Positions 46,213 through 58,625 of a DNA stretch of 64,000 nucleotides are shown piece after piece. A program made the translations under genes and the position numbers. The notes beneath the pieces were generated by a model. The model did no database searches and was not told where the DNA came from. It saw only the letters and a list, made by a program, of their open reading frames with translations. Source of the DNA: Henckelia pumila (lineage: Eukaryota > Streptophyta > Magnoliopsida > Lamiales > Gesneriaceae); contig NW_027331833.1 of assembly GCF_033568475.1 (NCBI RefSeq), positions 1,736,001-1,800,000 of the forward strand, given 5' to 3'. How positions within the stretch are numbered: position 1 is the stretch's first letter; each line of letters begins with the position of its first letter.

Positions 46213-48525
46213 GATAGAGAAGGAGAATTTCTGTCTAATGTTTTCATTCAGTTTTGTGAAGAACAGGAGGAGAATTTCTGTCTAATGTTTTCATTCAGTT
46301 TTGTGAAGAACAGGGGCTGCACAGAGAGCTAACTGCTCCATATACACCCGAGCAAAATGGCATAGCTGAACGGAAAAATAGAACAGTGGTCGAAATGGCA
46401 CGGAGCTTGCTTAAGGCAAAAGGACTTCCAAACAGCTATTGGGCTGAAACAGTTGCCACGGCAGTTTATTTGATAAATTTATCACCTACCAAGGCTGTTT
46501 TAAATCAAACACCATACGAAGCTTGGAGTGGTAAGAAACCTTCAGTAAGCCATTTAAAAATTTTTGGGTGTATTGCATATGCTTTGATTGATACGCATAA
46601 CCATAGCAAACTTGATGAAAAATCAACGAAGTGCATTTTTATTGGTTATTGTACACAATCTAAAGCATACAGGTTGTATGAACCTATCAAAGGCAAAGTG
46701 ATTATTAGCAGGAACGTTATATTTGATGAAGAGGCAAATTGGAAATGGCAAGAAGAATCTGGAGGTGTTCAAATTGATGTTCAATCATTAAATGATGCTC
46801 CACCAGCTGAAGAAACACCTATGCATCAGAATTTACCAAGTCCAAATCCATCAAATTCAGAAATCTCTAGTCCTATAAGCTGTCGTAGCTCATCTTCTGA
46901 AGAATCACCACCTCCAAAATTCCGTTCATTAAGTGAGATTTATAACTCAACTCAAGCTTTATTTGTTTATGATCCTCTTAATTTTGAGGAAGCTGTAGGC
47001 AAAGAAGAATGGTGCATTGCAATGAAAGAAGAGCTGAAAGCAATTCAAAAAAATGAAACATGGGAATTGGTGGACTTGCCAGAAGGAAAAAGGGCGATCG
47101 GAGTCAAATGGGTTTTTCGAACAAAGTATAATTCTGATGGTACCATTGATAAACACAAGGCTCGTCTCAATGTGAAAGGGTATGCACAACAAGAAGGAAT
47201 TGATTATGATGACACATTTGCTCCGGTTGCGCGCTTCGAAACAGTGAGAACTTTATTTGCTTTGTCTGCATATTTAAGTTTTCCCATGTACCAATTTGAT
47301 GTCAAGTCTGCATTTTTGAATGAGGAATTGCAAGAAGAGGTTTATGTCACCCAACCTGAAGGTTATATCATTCATGGTAAAGAGGACAAGGTGTATAAAC
47401 TGACAAAAGGCTCTTTACGGGTTGAAGCAAGCGCCGCGCACTTGGTATAGCAAGATTGACTCATTTTTTCTGGACAACGGCTTTGAGAGAAGTAAGAATG
47501 AGCCTACGTTGAACCTAAAGAAGAAAGGTAAGAATGATATTTTGATCATATGTCTTTATGTGGATGACATGATTTACATGGGGTCATCTTCTGCTCTTGT
47601 TGATGAATTTAGAGTTTCTATGAAAAAGAAATTTGAAATGTCAGATTTGGGTCAGTTGCGTTACTTTCTTGGTCTTGAAGTGAATCAAGTTGAGGATGGA
47701 ATATTTGTTTCACAAAAAAAATATGCTACTGATCTTCTTAAAATATTCAGCATGGTTTGTTGTAAAGTGGCAGTTACTCCAATGAATTTAAATGAAAAGC
47801 TACAACATGATGATGGTAGTGGAGAAGCCAACTCGAAGTATTTCAGAAGTTTGGTTGGAGGTTTGATTTACTTAACTCATACTCGACCCGATATATCGTT
47901 CTCGGTTGGAGTTATATCAAGGTTTATGCATTCTCCTTCGAAGCATCATCTTGGAGTAGCAAAAAGAGTGTTGCGCTACATTGCAGGAACTGTTGGTTTT
48001 GGGCTATGATATGATCATATTTCAGATTTTAAATTGCTTGGTTTTACTGACAGTGATTGGGCAGGGTGTTTGGAAGATAGAAAGAGCACATCTGGTTATG
48101 TTTTTAACCTTGGTTTAGCTGCTATCTCATGGTCTTCAAAGAAACAAGCAACGACAGCCTTGTCATCCTCTGAAGCGGAATATATAGCAGCTACTTCATC
48201 AGCTTGTCAAGCTATATGGTTGCAAAGGATTCTAGCTGATCTCACTAAGGGGCAACTTGAAGCAACTAAGATTTTTTGTGATAATAAATCTGCAATAGCC
48301 ATGTCAAAAAATCGAGCATATCATGGAAGAACAAAGCATATTGATCTTCGGGTTCATTTTATCAGAGAATTGGTGTCAAAGAAATTAGTCACTTTGGAAT
48401 TCTGCAATACAGAGGAGCAAACTGCTGACATTCTAACAAAGTCATTATCTTTCAAGAAGCATATCTATTTCAGAAATAAGTTAGGAATGTGTAGCTTTGA
48501 ATCAAGGGGGAGTGTTGAAGACTGA
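46213..48525 (+). pseudogene. pol: Copia pol remnant (integrase end, RT, RNase H)
   Basis: Integrase C-terminal half (YTPEQNGIAERKNRTVVEMA, then FGCIAYALIDTH), RT (KWVFRTKYNSDG, CLYVDDMIYMG) and RNase H (FTDSDWAGCLEDRKSTSGYVF, SSSEAEYIA). Three lesions: a ~50-bp tandem duplication at 46219-46314 that shifts the frame, one extra A at about 47405 just before the LYGLKQAP region, and TGG-to-TGA at 48007-48009. The end at 48525 is normal for this lineage. Confidence 0.9.
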
Positions 48526-48769
48526 TTCAAAGCATTTAGTAGACTTGGTCTTTGATATTTTTATTAGTTGTTCAGTTTTTTTAATGGGTAGAATTAGTGC
48601 CAATAAAATCTCAAAGTTGTTGAGATATTTCTATTTTTTCCGTTGAGTTGTAAGTTTATTTAAAGGCACTTTGAGTTCTCAATAATATATATAAAATATA
48701 AGACTTGAGCCAAATATATTCCTCTTGTTTCTTTACTTGTCCTCTGTTTTTGTTTATCTTTCCCCAACA
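48513..48769 (+). repeat. 3' LTR of the copia remnant
   Basis: TGTTGAAGACTG...TTCCCCAACA, 257 bp. A second LTR is not in the window. Confidence 0.8.
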
Positions 48770-49083
48770 TGTTTTGTGTCGTTAAATTTCGATTTCCGTT
48801 CATATTAATATTATTAATTAATGTGAGAGTACGCATGATATATAGAAGAAGGACGTTAATAATTGCTAAATTTTGGAGACCCTTTTGGAACCTTCAAAAC
48901 CCCATCGATTCCTTAAATTAACATTAATATATGTTCTGGTTTTCATGCATGCATGGTTTGTTCATTGAATCAAAACCCGATTCTAATTACTTTCTTTCAA
49001 CGTAATCATCATCCAGACTATTGATTTTCCCATCCAGACTATTGATTATCCCGTGGCACTCTCTCTCTCTCTCTCTATCTCCA

Positions 49084-49093
49084 TATATATAGA
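49084..49093 (+). promoter_or_regulatory. TATA box of helical-protein gene 2
   Basis: TATATATAGA, about 90 nt upstream of the ATG, preceded by a (CT)n tract (about 49060-49078). Words at 48880-49035 (CTTCAAAACCCCATCGATTC, TTTTCATGCATGCATGG, ATCCAGACTATTGATT, CGTGGCACTCT) recur in the same order before gene 3, so the promoter is conserved between copies. Confidence 0.65.
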
Positions 49094-49176
49094 CTCCGTA
49101 CGCATAAAAAAGTCTAATTAAATCTTAAACATCATACATATCATACTAAATAGAATAGAGTAGGTAAGTAATAATA

Positions 49177-49779
49177 ATGGGAATTTTGGGACGTTTCTTC
49201 CAAAATGTGTGCAGCAAGTTGAAAAATGGATTCAGTCGTGCGAAATCAGTGGCAGCAAAGGGATTCTCTTGGCTTTCCGATAGAGTCCGTGAAGTCTTTG
49301 ATTATGTTTGTAAGAAAATTAAGGAATTTTTCGAAAGAGTTATGAATCTGATCAGGAAAACATACATGGTAATCCATCTCGGAATCAGGAAGATATACCA
49401 ATCCGTCATGAATTCTCCATGGTTTTCTAGGTTGGTATTTTTGTTCCGACACTATAATTTGTTGAAGGAGGTATCGGAGATATTCGTTATGCTACCAGCT
49501 TCAAACATAGGTCGTGTTTGTGTTATATTTCTAGAGGTTCTGAAGCTTTGGTGGAAGCAACCGAACTTGAGTGCTGCGGATTTGAAATGTGGCAGTAACT
49601 ACTTCCAAGATTTTACGGACGATGAACATAGAGTGGCTGTCGCTCTTTATTCAATGATTTCAAGAATACCCATTTTAAGTGTATTGGAATGGATTTTAAG
49701 GAGGTTAATGGTTCACTACTTGTTTCACGGGACAGATAATGACTCCAGAAAAAAATATGAGGAAATAATTAATAGTTAG
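49177..49779 (+). CDS. Basic amphipathic-helix protein, copy 2 (200 aa), unknown family
   Basis: A single open frame. The N-terminal 65 residues form strongly amphipathic basic helices with aromatic faces (SKLKNGFSRAKSVAAKGFSW, then VREVFDYVCKKIKEFFERVM). The C-terminal half has two hydrophobic helical stretches (about residues 92-120 and 157-180) and ends polar. There is no classical signal peptide. Gly-2 would allow myristoylation, but position 6 is not Ser/Thr, so the consensus is poor. Copies at 693 and 61203 share the N-terminus, promoter words and 3' end. A surface-active or membrane-associating role is suggested by shape only. I recognise no known family. Confidence 0.7.
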   Translation: MGILGRFFQNVCSKLKNGFSRAKSVAAKGFSWLSDRVREVFDYVCKKIKEFFERVMNLIRKTYMVIHLGIRKIYQSVMNSPWFSRLVFLFRHYNLLKEVSEIFVMLPASNIGRVCVIFLEVLKLWWKQPNLSAADLKCGSNYFQDFTDDEHRVAVALYSMISRIPILSVLEWILRRLMVHYLFHGTDNDSRKKYEEIINS

Positions 49780-50196
49780 ATTTCTCCAAGTTCTTGCAAT
49801 GTTTTGGATCCCGACACTTCTTGTATTGTCAATCTTCATTAGCCATATATTAATTATTATGAATTCAAAACTCCATATTGATATTTATTTATTTTATCCT
49901 GGGCAGCTAACTATGTGTGTGTATATAATCAATCCGTCAATATGATATCAAAAACTAAAATTTTTATTTAGCCATCTTATTTCAACTAAACTGATCGCTA
50001 ATGCATTAACGTTGATTATTGTTAACATATTTAGCATCGTACCAACATCAACAGTTTGACGGGGAATTAAAAAGCTAGAGTACGTACTGGTGTACAAGAA
50101 ATTCAATTTATTGTTGTATAAAGATCAACTTATATCTATAATATAATATAATACAGGACTAATATTTTTACTTTTTTCAAGATGAAAATATTTCAA
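49780..50196. other. 3' flank of gene 2, matching unit A
   Basis: From about 49915 the sequence follows unit A 2980-3060 and then 3676-3871 (TCAATATGATATCAAAAACT, TATTGTTGTATAAAGATCAA), skipping the solo LTR. No gene. Confidence 0.7.
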
Positions 50197-50317
50197 GGTG
50201 TCAAAATGAGCTAACGGTCAATTCCACAACTTGTGGTAATTCATCACTAGACGAGATGAGTCGTCCTATTTTTTAGACGGCTTGGAAAAAATACTAACTC
50301 AGCTCACTTATTTTAAT
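50197..50317. mobile_element. Truncated copy of the hAT-like MITE at 3872
   Basis: Same left end (GGTGTCAAAATGAGCTA) and about 120 bp of matching sequence. It then jumps at TTATTTTAATTTGGG directly into Nudix exon 2: the right part of the MITE and the spacer are deleted. Confidence 0.7.
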
Positions 50318-50324
50318 TTGGGTT

Positions 50325-50650
50325 CTGGAAGCACGTCGTTCGTCACCTTAACGAACTCCATCCCAGTGATATCCAGCCCCGTCTCCTCCTTCACCTCCCT
50401 CGCCGCTCATTCCTCAAAACTTTCGCCAACAAGATCTGAAAATTCATTATCCAAACACTAATTTCTCTCAAATGTATCGCAAGAAGATGAATTAATGAAG
50501 TATATATGACCGAATTCCAGGTGGCCGGCCGCCCGGAAGAGAGAAGGTGCCGAAACCAACGGCGGTGCGGCCGCGGCCGAGAAGCACCTTGGTTCCCTTG
50601 AGCAGAAACACCCCGACACCAACTTCTTGATCCGGTGCTGATGACATCAT
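50325..50650 (-). pseudogene. NUDX1-like Nudix hydrolase, copy 2 (broken)
   Basis: Exon 1 starts at 50650 and matches the gene at 5063-5570 but has a 4-bp insertion (GGCC repeated) ahead of the GGHLEFG codons. The intron acceptor CAG is changed to TTG. The exon 2 codon for Cys in SFEECAA is TGA. The gene is cut at the FVKVTNDVL-EPK region by the deletion that fused it to the MITE remnant at 50317, so the last ~50 codons are missing. Confidence 0.85.
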
Positions 50651-50929
50651 CTCCGACTCCGGTCTTACAAGGACTAATATGATTTTTTTTATATAAGAGT
50701 TGAGTCGACCGGTCAACTCGATTTTGAATAAATTCATAATCCATGGAGTGTATTTAGAGAATTTTTTTATATTAATAATCATAAAAAAAACAATAAAATG
50801 AATAAAAATAAAAAAACAAATGGCAAGCCACTAATGTGATATGACCAAATTGTCGGCGACTCGGCATACCATCAACAATGCAGCTCGTTAATAAAAAGAA
50901 AAAACAAATAGCCGAAAAACCCGGAAATC

Positions 50930-51695
50930 AAAATGAGAATAATCAAATACCGAATCGAACCGAAAATCATATTTTTTAATTTGGATATAAATATTAAAAT
51001 CGAAGTTTATTTGGTTTGGTTTTAGATTATATATGTCAAAACTGAACCGATCGAAAAAATCGAAATTGAATTAAATTAATAATTTTATTTATATTTATTT
51101 ATTTATATTATATATGTTATGAGATGATATTTAGTGAATGAATAATCATTTTAAATAATTTTTTATTCATTGTTGTTTATTTAATTTATTGTTGTTGTTT
51201 ATGTAATTTATAGTTGATTAGTTGATTGTTCTTTATATAATTTTTATTTGATTATTGTTTTTGTAAGTCATTTAAACTTTATTTTTAAATTTTTTACTAA
51301 GAAATCATGCAAAAAAAATATATTATATTTTACAATGTATTTATATTATTAATTTAATAATTCTATCAAAATCGAAATAACCGTATCAAAATTTGTTTTG
51401 TTTTGTTTTATTTTGTTTTTAAAATATTATAAGAATGTCGTTGGATGTTTGTCCTTGTATTGTTTGTTATTTTTTGTTTTTTCACTATATGAATATAAAT
51501 TTATTGTGTTATATATTATTAATGATCAAACCGACCAAATCGAACCGTATAAACCGATCCATTATAGTACAAAAACCGAACCGAACCGAAATAAAACAGT
51601 TTGACTTCAGATTAAATTTTTTATAAACCAAAAACCTGAAAATCGAACCGAAATTAGACAAATTAAAACCAAACCAACAGATGAACACCCCTACT
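50930..51695. repeat. CGAACCGAA-rich dispersed element, probably hAT-type
   Basis: The left part has ATACCGAATCGAACCGAAAA words and the right end is GATGAACACCCCTA with AAACCGAACCGAACCGAAAT ahead of it. The middle is AT-rich filler. Resembles plant hAT MITEs that end in GGGGTGTTC. No target duplication found. Confidence 0.45.
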
Positions 51696-52372
51696 AATAT
51701 GCGAAGACCTCTACATCATCAAAAAACATGTGACCCACTCTTAATAACACATACCCCTTTCACTTACAATCCTTTTAACATTAGCACTCATTATTTAGGT
51801 CTCACATTCCACTCAATAATTTAAAAATATTTTATATTAAATAAATACATTTTAAATATATTTTAAATATATTTTAAAATTTATATTTATTTTTTAAATA
51901 ATAATCTTACTTTTTATTTTTTATGTTATTAATTTAAAATATACTAATAAAATTATTTAAATATATTTATTAAATACAATGTAATTATGAAATTGAAATG
52001 GAAAAATAACTTAGGAAAAATAAGATTGTAGAAACTAATAAAAAAGAGAATGAAGAAAATGAAGAGTAATTGGAGATTGTAGGGAGTTGGAATGAATTTT
52101 TGTGTTAATTGGTGATTATTTATAGATGAGAATTCAAAGTAGCCGTTAACTAGTCGTTACAACTTTTTTTAGTTTTTTGTGTCTGCAATGCTCACCTTGT
52201 CTCTCTAAGGGCAATTTTTTGAGCAATTTCATACAGTAGCAAATGTGTCACGGTTCGATCACTAGCTCTCATAGAAGGAGCAATTATTGCATCCAACATA
52301 TTATTATAAATTATTATTTTATTTTACATAATTAGTTATTTTTATCAAAACTTTTATATTTTTATTTCATTC
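51696..52372. other. AT-rich spacer
   Basis: No gene seen. Short AT-rich direct repeats lie at 51850-51910. Confidence 0.5.
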
Positions 52373-52375
52373 ATA

Positions 52376-55300
52376 CACTACAAAAAAATTGATTTTGAAG
52401 AGCGGTTTTTTAGTGACGGTTTGTAAAACCGTTCATAAAAGTTTAGCAATAGAGACGGTTTGAACAAAACCCGCTCCTAACGTGTTAAATTATAGGCGCG
52501 ATTTGATATATGCTCCTAATGAATACTTTTAGCATCATTTTGTATAAACCACTCCTATCAACTGTTCCTATTACCTTAAATTTTAAGATCAGTTTGAAAA
52601 CCACTCTAATTGATTACTTTACAGCAACAGTTTGTGTAAAACACTGCTATAAAATCGTTTCAATTACTTTATTTATTAAGAACAGTTTTTAATCATTTCT
52701 ATTAAAATAATTAGCAACATTTTTTATATACCGCTGCTATAAATTACTTCTACTGTTTTAATTTGCAGGATCAATTAGAAAACCGCTCCTACTAAATACC
52801 TTTAGCAACAATTGTATGTAACTAATGTTAAAAAGATAAGACTCCTAAACGTTACATAAATTTATAAATCTTTGTGTGGACGGTAGTCGGTAAAGCTATT
52901 GGCCAGTTATTTATAAAATTCCTCTTGTTTTAAAGGAGTAAAATTCAATAAGTATTCTTAGAATTATTTAAAATAATTAGTTATTTATAATCTATTTTGT
53001 TTCTTTTTAATGTTTATAGTTTTTAATAATATTCTTTGTGTAGGACCGAGTTTTTACCGATTATAAATTTTAGATTGTGGTAATGGTACAATTCAAATCT
53101 TTAAAAGTAGAGACAATTATTGCACTCAATCTCTCTCCCATTAATTGCACTCTTAGCAATAAGTGGGAATCAAACTCATGACATTGACTCTGATACTATT
53201 TGTAGGACTTAGCACTTTTCACTTTACGAAATATTATTTTAGGACCAAGCGTAAGTTATCCTACTGAAATTCATAGCTGAACACAACTCGAATATTTTAA
53301 ATCGCATAGCATCTCAAGTGTCACGTTTCAATTGCTCTTATAAAAAATAAATATATGAATTTATATTATATTCATTATTTACTATATTATAATGGATCCA
53401 CACTTATAAAAACTATTTTTGTAATTTAAGTGTTTCTGCTAAATTGTCTTACATAACAATTATAATTAGATACATTTTTAATTTAAAAGGAGTAAAAACA
53501 CTTAACACCCATACCCAATTAGATCTAAAAACACACATGCTTATTTCTTAGAATACAAACACACGTCAATGACACAAACACACAAACTAAGTTCCCGAAA
53601 TTTTTAATAATTCATAGTATTTGTTTTTTAAAATTTTGATATTATCTACCTCATTTTCAAAATGAATTTTATCTGAGAAAAGTGAATATCAACTAAAATT
53701 TTTTAATCATATTAAAAATTTAAAAATATTATATATTTTTATCTAAAAATTAAAAATTTTATATACACACAATATATGTGTGATGCGGTGACTAATATCA
53801 TCTAAAATTGATAGTAGAGATTCTAGAAAAAACTTCTTAGATTTTTCTTTGTTAAAGAAAATCTGAAAAGTGTTTCGTAAAAACTCTCCCAAACACTACT
53901 TAAAAAAATTTAAACTCTTTAAACTTATCCATTTTATTTTTGATAATGTGAATTATCCATTGCGTTATTTTTCCACTAATTTATAAGTTTTTAAAATTCT
54001 TCAATTCAAGTATTCAACTGATTTATTCTATCCCTAAAATTAAGTATGTAAACAATTTATATTCAGTTACTTTTAAATCTTTAACTCTCCACACTTAATA
54101 TTATTATTTTATCTGCTTATCTCTTACTTATAAAATTTAAATTTTTATTTTATTTTGGTCACTATATATTAATTGTAAATTTCAAACTTTCGAGCTTTCA
54201 AAACAATTATTTTACTAATTATGTTTTCAAATTTTTTAAAAAAACTAGCATATCATTCTTTATATTAATTAATTAAATAACAATTAACCATAAACCATTC
54301 ATGATTTTCATCCAGCGCCACTCAATCCTAAATTTCACAAATCCATCGCGCCCTTCACATTTCTATAATTTCGAATTCCCGCTCGCGCCTCTCATTTCTA
54401 CTTTCTCACATTTATAATTTGTGCGTTGATTTACATTCCATCCGTGCACTCGTTTCCTTCATTAGAAATTTATCATTCCCTCTCTAAAAACATCAATATT
54501 ATTCCTCCTCTTTTTGTGCCGCCGCATCCCAGCCCTTCTCTGTAGTATTCCAAATTATGGAGGTAATGTTTTAGTTCAGTATTTTATTTAGTGCATATGA
54601 TATTTATAACTTTGTTGATTTTATTTCATTTATTGAATTTGGAAATATTTTGATGGAAGTGATGGTTGGGATGTCTTGGTTATCTTGTTTTGCTAGAGTT
54701 GTTAATGTTTATCTTATTGCTAATGTTTTTTTTTTTTTTATGTTACAGGCACTGAGATTATTTTGGAATTTCTTGAAGATGTTGCTAGCTTATGATAATC
54801 TACCACTGTTTAAAAACATAATCGCATCTAAAAGGTACAAATTTCGAAGAAATATGATTTTAATGTCAATATCTTATTTCAAAACACATCAATATTTTAC
54901 ATTGCTTAATGTGATTGTGCAAGGTTGCCTTCCAGATATGCATACGGAAACACATACAAGAAAGTTATTCGATTATATATTATCTACATTTTAAAAAAAA
55001 TTACTAAACATTGTACAATATTAATTTATTTTTATTTTTATGATTTTTTTTTATGTAGATGTTTGAACCTGAACATTCGTCAAATTCGATGTCTGAGACG
55101 ATATGTACTCCACCAAATACACAGAACAATAGCAGATATCTTCCACCCGTGGAACCAGATCCTAATTCTATAGAGTTTTAAATTGAAGTTTCATTTAACT
55201 TATTTTCGTAGTTGTGATAGTATTTGTTTTATCTACAAAATTTGTTTGCTAATGTTACATTGCTTTTTTATTGATATTTTAAATGTACAAAGATTTTTGT

Positions 55301-55983
55301 TGTTTAATAAATGAGTATTTATTTATTTTTTTGTCATTGAACGATTAATTGTATTGTGATTTATGCTATATTAATTTATGGAAATAATTAATATAAAGTC
55401 AAATTAAAATGAATGCAAATTTGTTCCATGGAGTTTTGAAAATCGATTCTATAATATGCATTTTTTAGGAGCATATTTTGGCTCAAATCCATGGCTTCAA
55501 GAACGCTTATAAATTGTTATATGAACGGTTTGAAATTGTTCTTAATGCACATTTGAAGAGAAATTTTAAACCGCTCCAATCCTAAATCTTCAAGAGTGGT
55601 TTTAGGCTAAATCTAAAAGTGTAGCTTTAGAGTCGGTTAGTGTCGCTTCTATATCCCACAATATCAAGAGCATTTTAAAAGCATTCATGCATGTTATAGC
55701 TTTAAGATCACCTATAAACCATTCCTAAATTCTAAATTTTAGAACCGGTTTGAAATTGACCCTATATTCACGATGTATAGACGCGGTTTCCCCCCGTTCC
55801 TATAGTGCACAATAGGGGCGGTTTTTCAAATTTTACCAACGGTGAGGAAAATGGCTTCTATAAGCTATAGGGACGCCAACAGGAGGAACGGTTTTGTAAC
55901 CGATGGTAAAAGCTTAAGAGTGGTTGAAAACCGTTCTTAAAAGTAAAAATAACCGCTTCTATACGGCTACTTTTTTTGTAGTG
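52376..55983. mobile_element. Non-autonomous CACTA (En/Spm-type) element, 3.6 kb
   Basis: Begins CACTACAAAAAAATTG and ends CTTTTTTTGTAGTG, with ATA at both flanks (52373-52375 and 55984-55986), the 3-bp duplication of CACTA transposons. Subterminal regions at both ends are full of degenerate ACCGCTCCTA/CGGTTTGAAA words in both orientations, the usual transposase-binding layout. No TNPD-like transposase is present. A gene-like segment sits at 54557-55181. Confidence 0.9.
54557..55181 (+). CDS. Gene-like exons inside the CACTA element, unrecognised
   Basis: Possible exons: ATGGAG/GTAATG at 54557-54562; TTACAG/GCACTG... from about 54750 to AAAAG/GTACAA at about 54836; and, after TTTATGTAG, 55059-55181, which reads MFEPEHSSNSMSETICTPPN... 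to TAA (41 codons). A CT-rich leader-like stretch with less AT lies at 54330-54555. The structure looks like a small spliced gene, either captured or an element gene such as a TNPA-like protein. Exon phases are not certain and no domain is recognised. Confidence 0.3.
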
Positions 55984-55986
55984 ATA

Positions 55987-56964
55987 TTGAATAATAATTT
56001 TTTTACATTATTTAAATAAAATAAAATAAAAACAAAAGGGCATTTAAGTCCAACAACTTATAAAGCAAATAATTTGTCTTATTTCTAACCAAAAGAGATA
56101 TGAGGGATGACATTGAAGTCATTTGAAAGGTCAAGGATTATTTTGAAACTGAATTCAAATGTGAGGGATGATTATGAATTTTACCCCAACGAATTGCAGC
56201 CGCCGACACCTTCCCTCCATCATCAATTCCAATCAATACTACCTATCTCTATCCTCCAAACATGCCATATTTTTTCCAAAATCTGTCGTTGGCCACCCCG
56301 CCACCACCCCTGCATCGACGAATTTGTATCCTCCTTCGTATCCCAACTACCCACCAAGCCCAGCCCAGAGCCTTCCATCGCCGGCTAAGACAGGCTACCC
56401 TCCGAATCAGTCCCCAATTGGTTACCCTTTTTAAGGATATATTACAAACTATCATCTCTGCTAATGCTTTATCATGTTTTTAGCCTTGGATCGTAAAATC
56501 TCCATCACTTATTTATTAAAAAATCTGCCCGATCATTCATATTTCTATTCTCCAATCTCACATAATTTTTCTTGTTTTATATAGATGATTTGATAATTAC
56601 TAGTTTAATTGTGCGTGATTTTACATTGATTAAGAAAAGTATAGGAAAAAATAAAATTTAGAAAGAATTTATTATTTTATTTTTATTTAATTTAATAAAA
56701 ATTTTGATGAGATAAAAAAATGGTTGGTGGTGTTTAATAAGAAAAATAGGGTTAAAGGGCATTTACGGTATTTTGGGTTTAAAACTTTTCAAAAATCCAA
56801 GAATACTCACGTATATATGCAGCTCGTGAATATCACTTTTCGGATTTAGGGGCACATGAACTTCATTCTTAATAACAGAGGGTGATTTTTGCCTATTTAA
56901 TTTACACGGGGTGTTTCTTGATTTTTATGTGTTTCATAGGGGGTCAAAATGCAATTATCCCCAT
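55987..56964. other. Spacer with a Pro-rich open stretch
   Basis: The 56168-56434 frame contains NLYPPSYPNYPPSPAQSLPS, and overlapping frames are also open because the stretch is C-rich. It may be a scrap of a Pro-rich gene. Nothing else seen. Confidence 0.3.
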
Positions 56965-57900
56965 ATATTACGATGACGTAAAAAATAGAAATTAGTTTAG
57001 TTTATAATAGTTTAGTTTATTTTATATTTATAGTTAAAAATTTTATTATAATTTTAGCCTCTGGAATTTTTTGCTAATTAAGGAATATTTGAGAGAATTA
57101 AAACTTAATTCAGAAAAGAAATATTTTATTGAAAAAACACAAATATTCTTGTGAGACGACTTTATGGATTTTGTGAGACTAGTATCCTATTTGGATCATT
57201 TATGAAAAATTATTACTTTTTATATTGATAAAATTATTTTTTTATTGTAAATATGGACAAAGTTATACGTTTCACGGATATAGATCCTTGAGACCTTCTA
57301 ACAAGAAATCGACTCTTGACAAAAAGAGTCTCTCTTGTGAGATAGTATCACGGATCATTATCCGTGAGACGGGTTAACTTTTCATATTTACAAAATTATA
57401 TTTTTTTGATTATGTCTCTTGTGAGACGGTCTCACAGATTTTATTCGTGAGACTGGTCAACCCTACCAAAATTTGTGAGAAATGTCAACTCTACCCATAT
57501 ATTTACAATAGAAAATAATATTTTTCACATAAAAATAATACTTCTTCATGGGTAACTAAAAAAAAAGATCGATCTCACAAAATTAATCCGTGAGATCGTC
57601 TCACAAGAGTTTTTGTCTAATTTTAATGGATGATCTAAATAGGAGATTCGTAGCACAAAAACTCCTCTGAAACTATAATAAAAAAATAATATTTTCACGG
57701 GAGTGACCCAAATAGAAAATCTATATTACAAAATAAACTCGTGAGACTGTCTCACATGAGTTTTTGTGTTATCAAAAAATTATTGTCAACTTATACAACA
57801 CATAAAATAAAGATGAAATATTTTTATACAAATAATAGATTGTAAATTTCATTCCCGATAAATTAACTGTGATGTATAATAATATGATTAAATAATTTTT
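56965..57900. other. Unit B spacer matching 6917-8663
   Basis: Collinear with unit A, including the GTGAGAC-type inverted repeats; it lacks the hAT element at 7746-8565. No gene. Confidence 0.8.
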
Positions 57901-58625
57901 AAGGTTTAATTGCGGTTTATCTTAAACTCGTGTAGATCGTGTTGTGTTGACAATACCAGAGACAACATGCAGCGGAATTAATAAAACACTATTAATAAAT
58001 AAAAATAAATAACATCAAAGATAATTATGTAACTAGTACTTATGCGGGTGACTTAGAGCCAAATAATTACTAGAAAACGTAAATCTGTTTTACAAATCAA
58101 TACTAGTGATTTTTACGAAAAACAGTAAAGACTAAATTTTTCAACAAGTTGAGAAACCAAATTGCATCCTAAATTACCAGAATAATAAATACAATCAGAT
58201 GCAACTTCCATATGTCAAAACTGGAGAAAACAGAAAAATTCGTCGAACAACACTATGCACTGAGTGTTGTCTCCGATGTCTCTAACATGCATGACAACAC
58301 GAGAAATTAAAGTAGCGGCGACAACTACAGAAAATTCAGCAATCTTTGAATTTTTTTGCGTGATTTTTCTCTGAAATTTCTATGAATTCTAGTCTGACGA
58401 ACACGTTCGTTTGTGCAAAGGAATCCTTATAGATTATAGATTAGATTCCAAGCATGGAATGATTCCTTAGATAGAGTCCTACATAATAAGAAAACAAAGT
58501 CTATTAGGAAAAAAAATTAAAACTCTTTTAAGTACAATAAATCATATCTTGATAATATTTGATAAACATAATACTCTAAAATATCATATCAAGATATTAA
58601 CAAATCTAGATAAATATTTAATAGG
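57901..58625. other. Unit B-only spacer
   Basis: No match to unit A found and no gene seen. Confidence 0.4.

Larger units (their letters stand above)
46213..48769 (+). mobile_element. 3' half of a Ty1/copia element
   Basis: Integrase C-terminus, RT, RNase H, a polypurine tract (AAGGGGGAG, about 48504-48512) and a 257-bp 3' LTR. The 5' half is missing: the gypsy element inserted at 46213 and everything beyond was later lost. Confidence 0.9.

Noticed and set aside
56107-56483. Overlapping Pro-rich ORFs in all frames
   Set aside because: Open frames on both strands reflect C-rich composition; no single frame has a recognisable domain.
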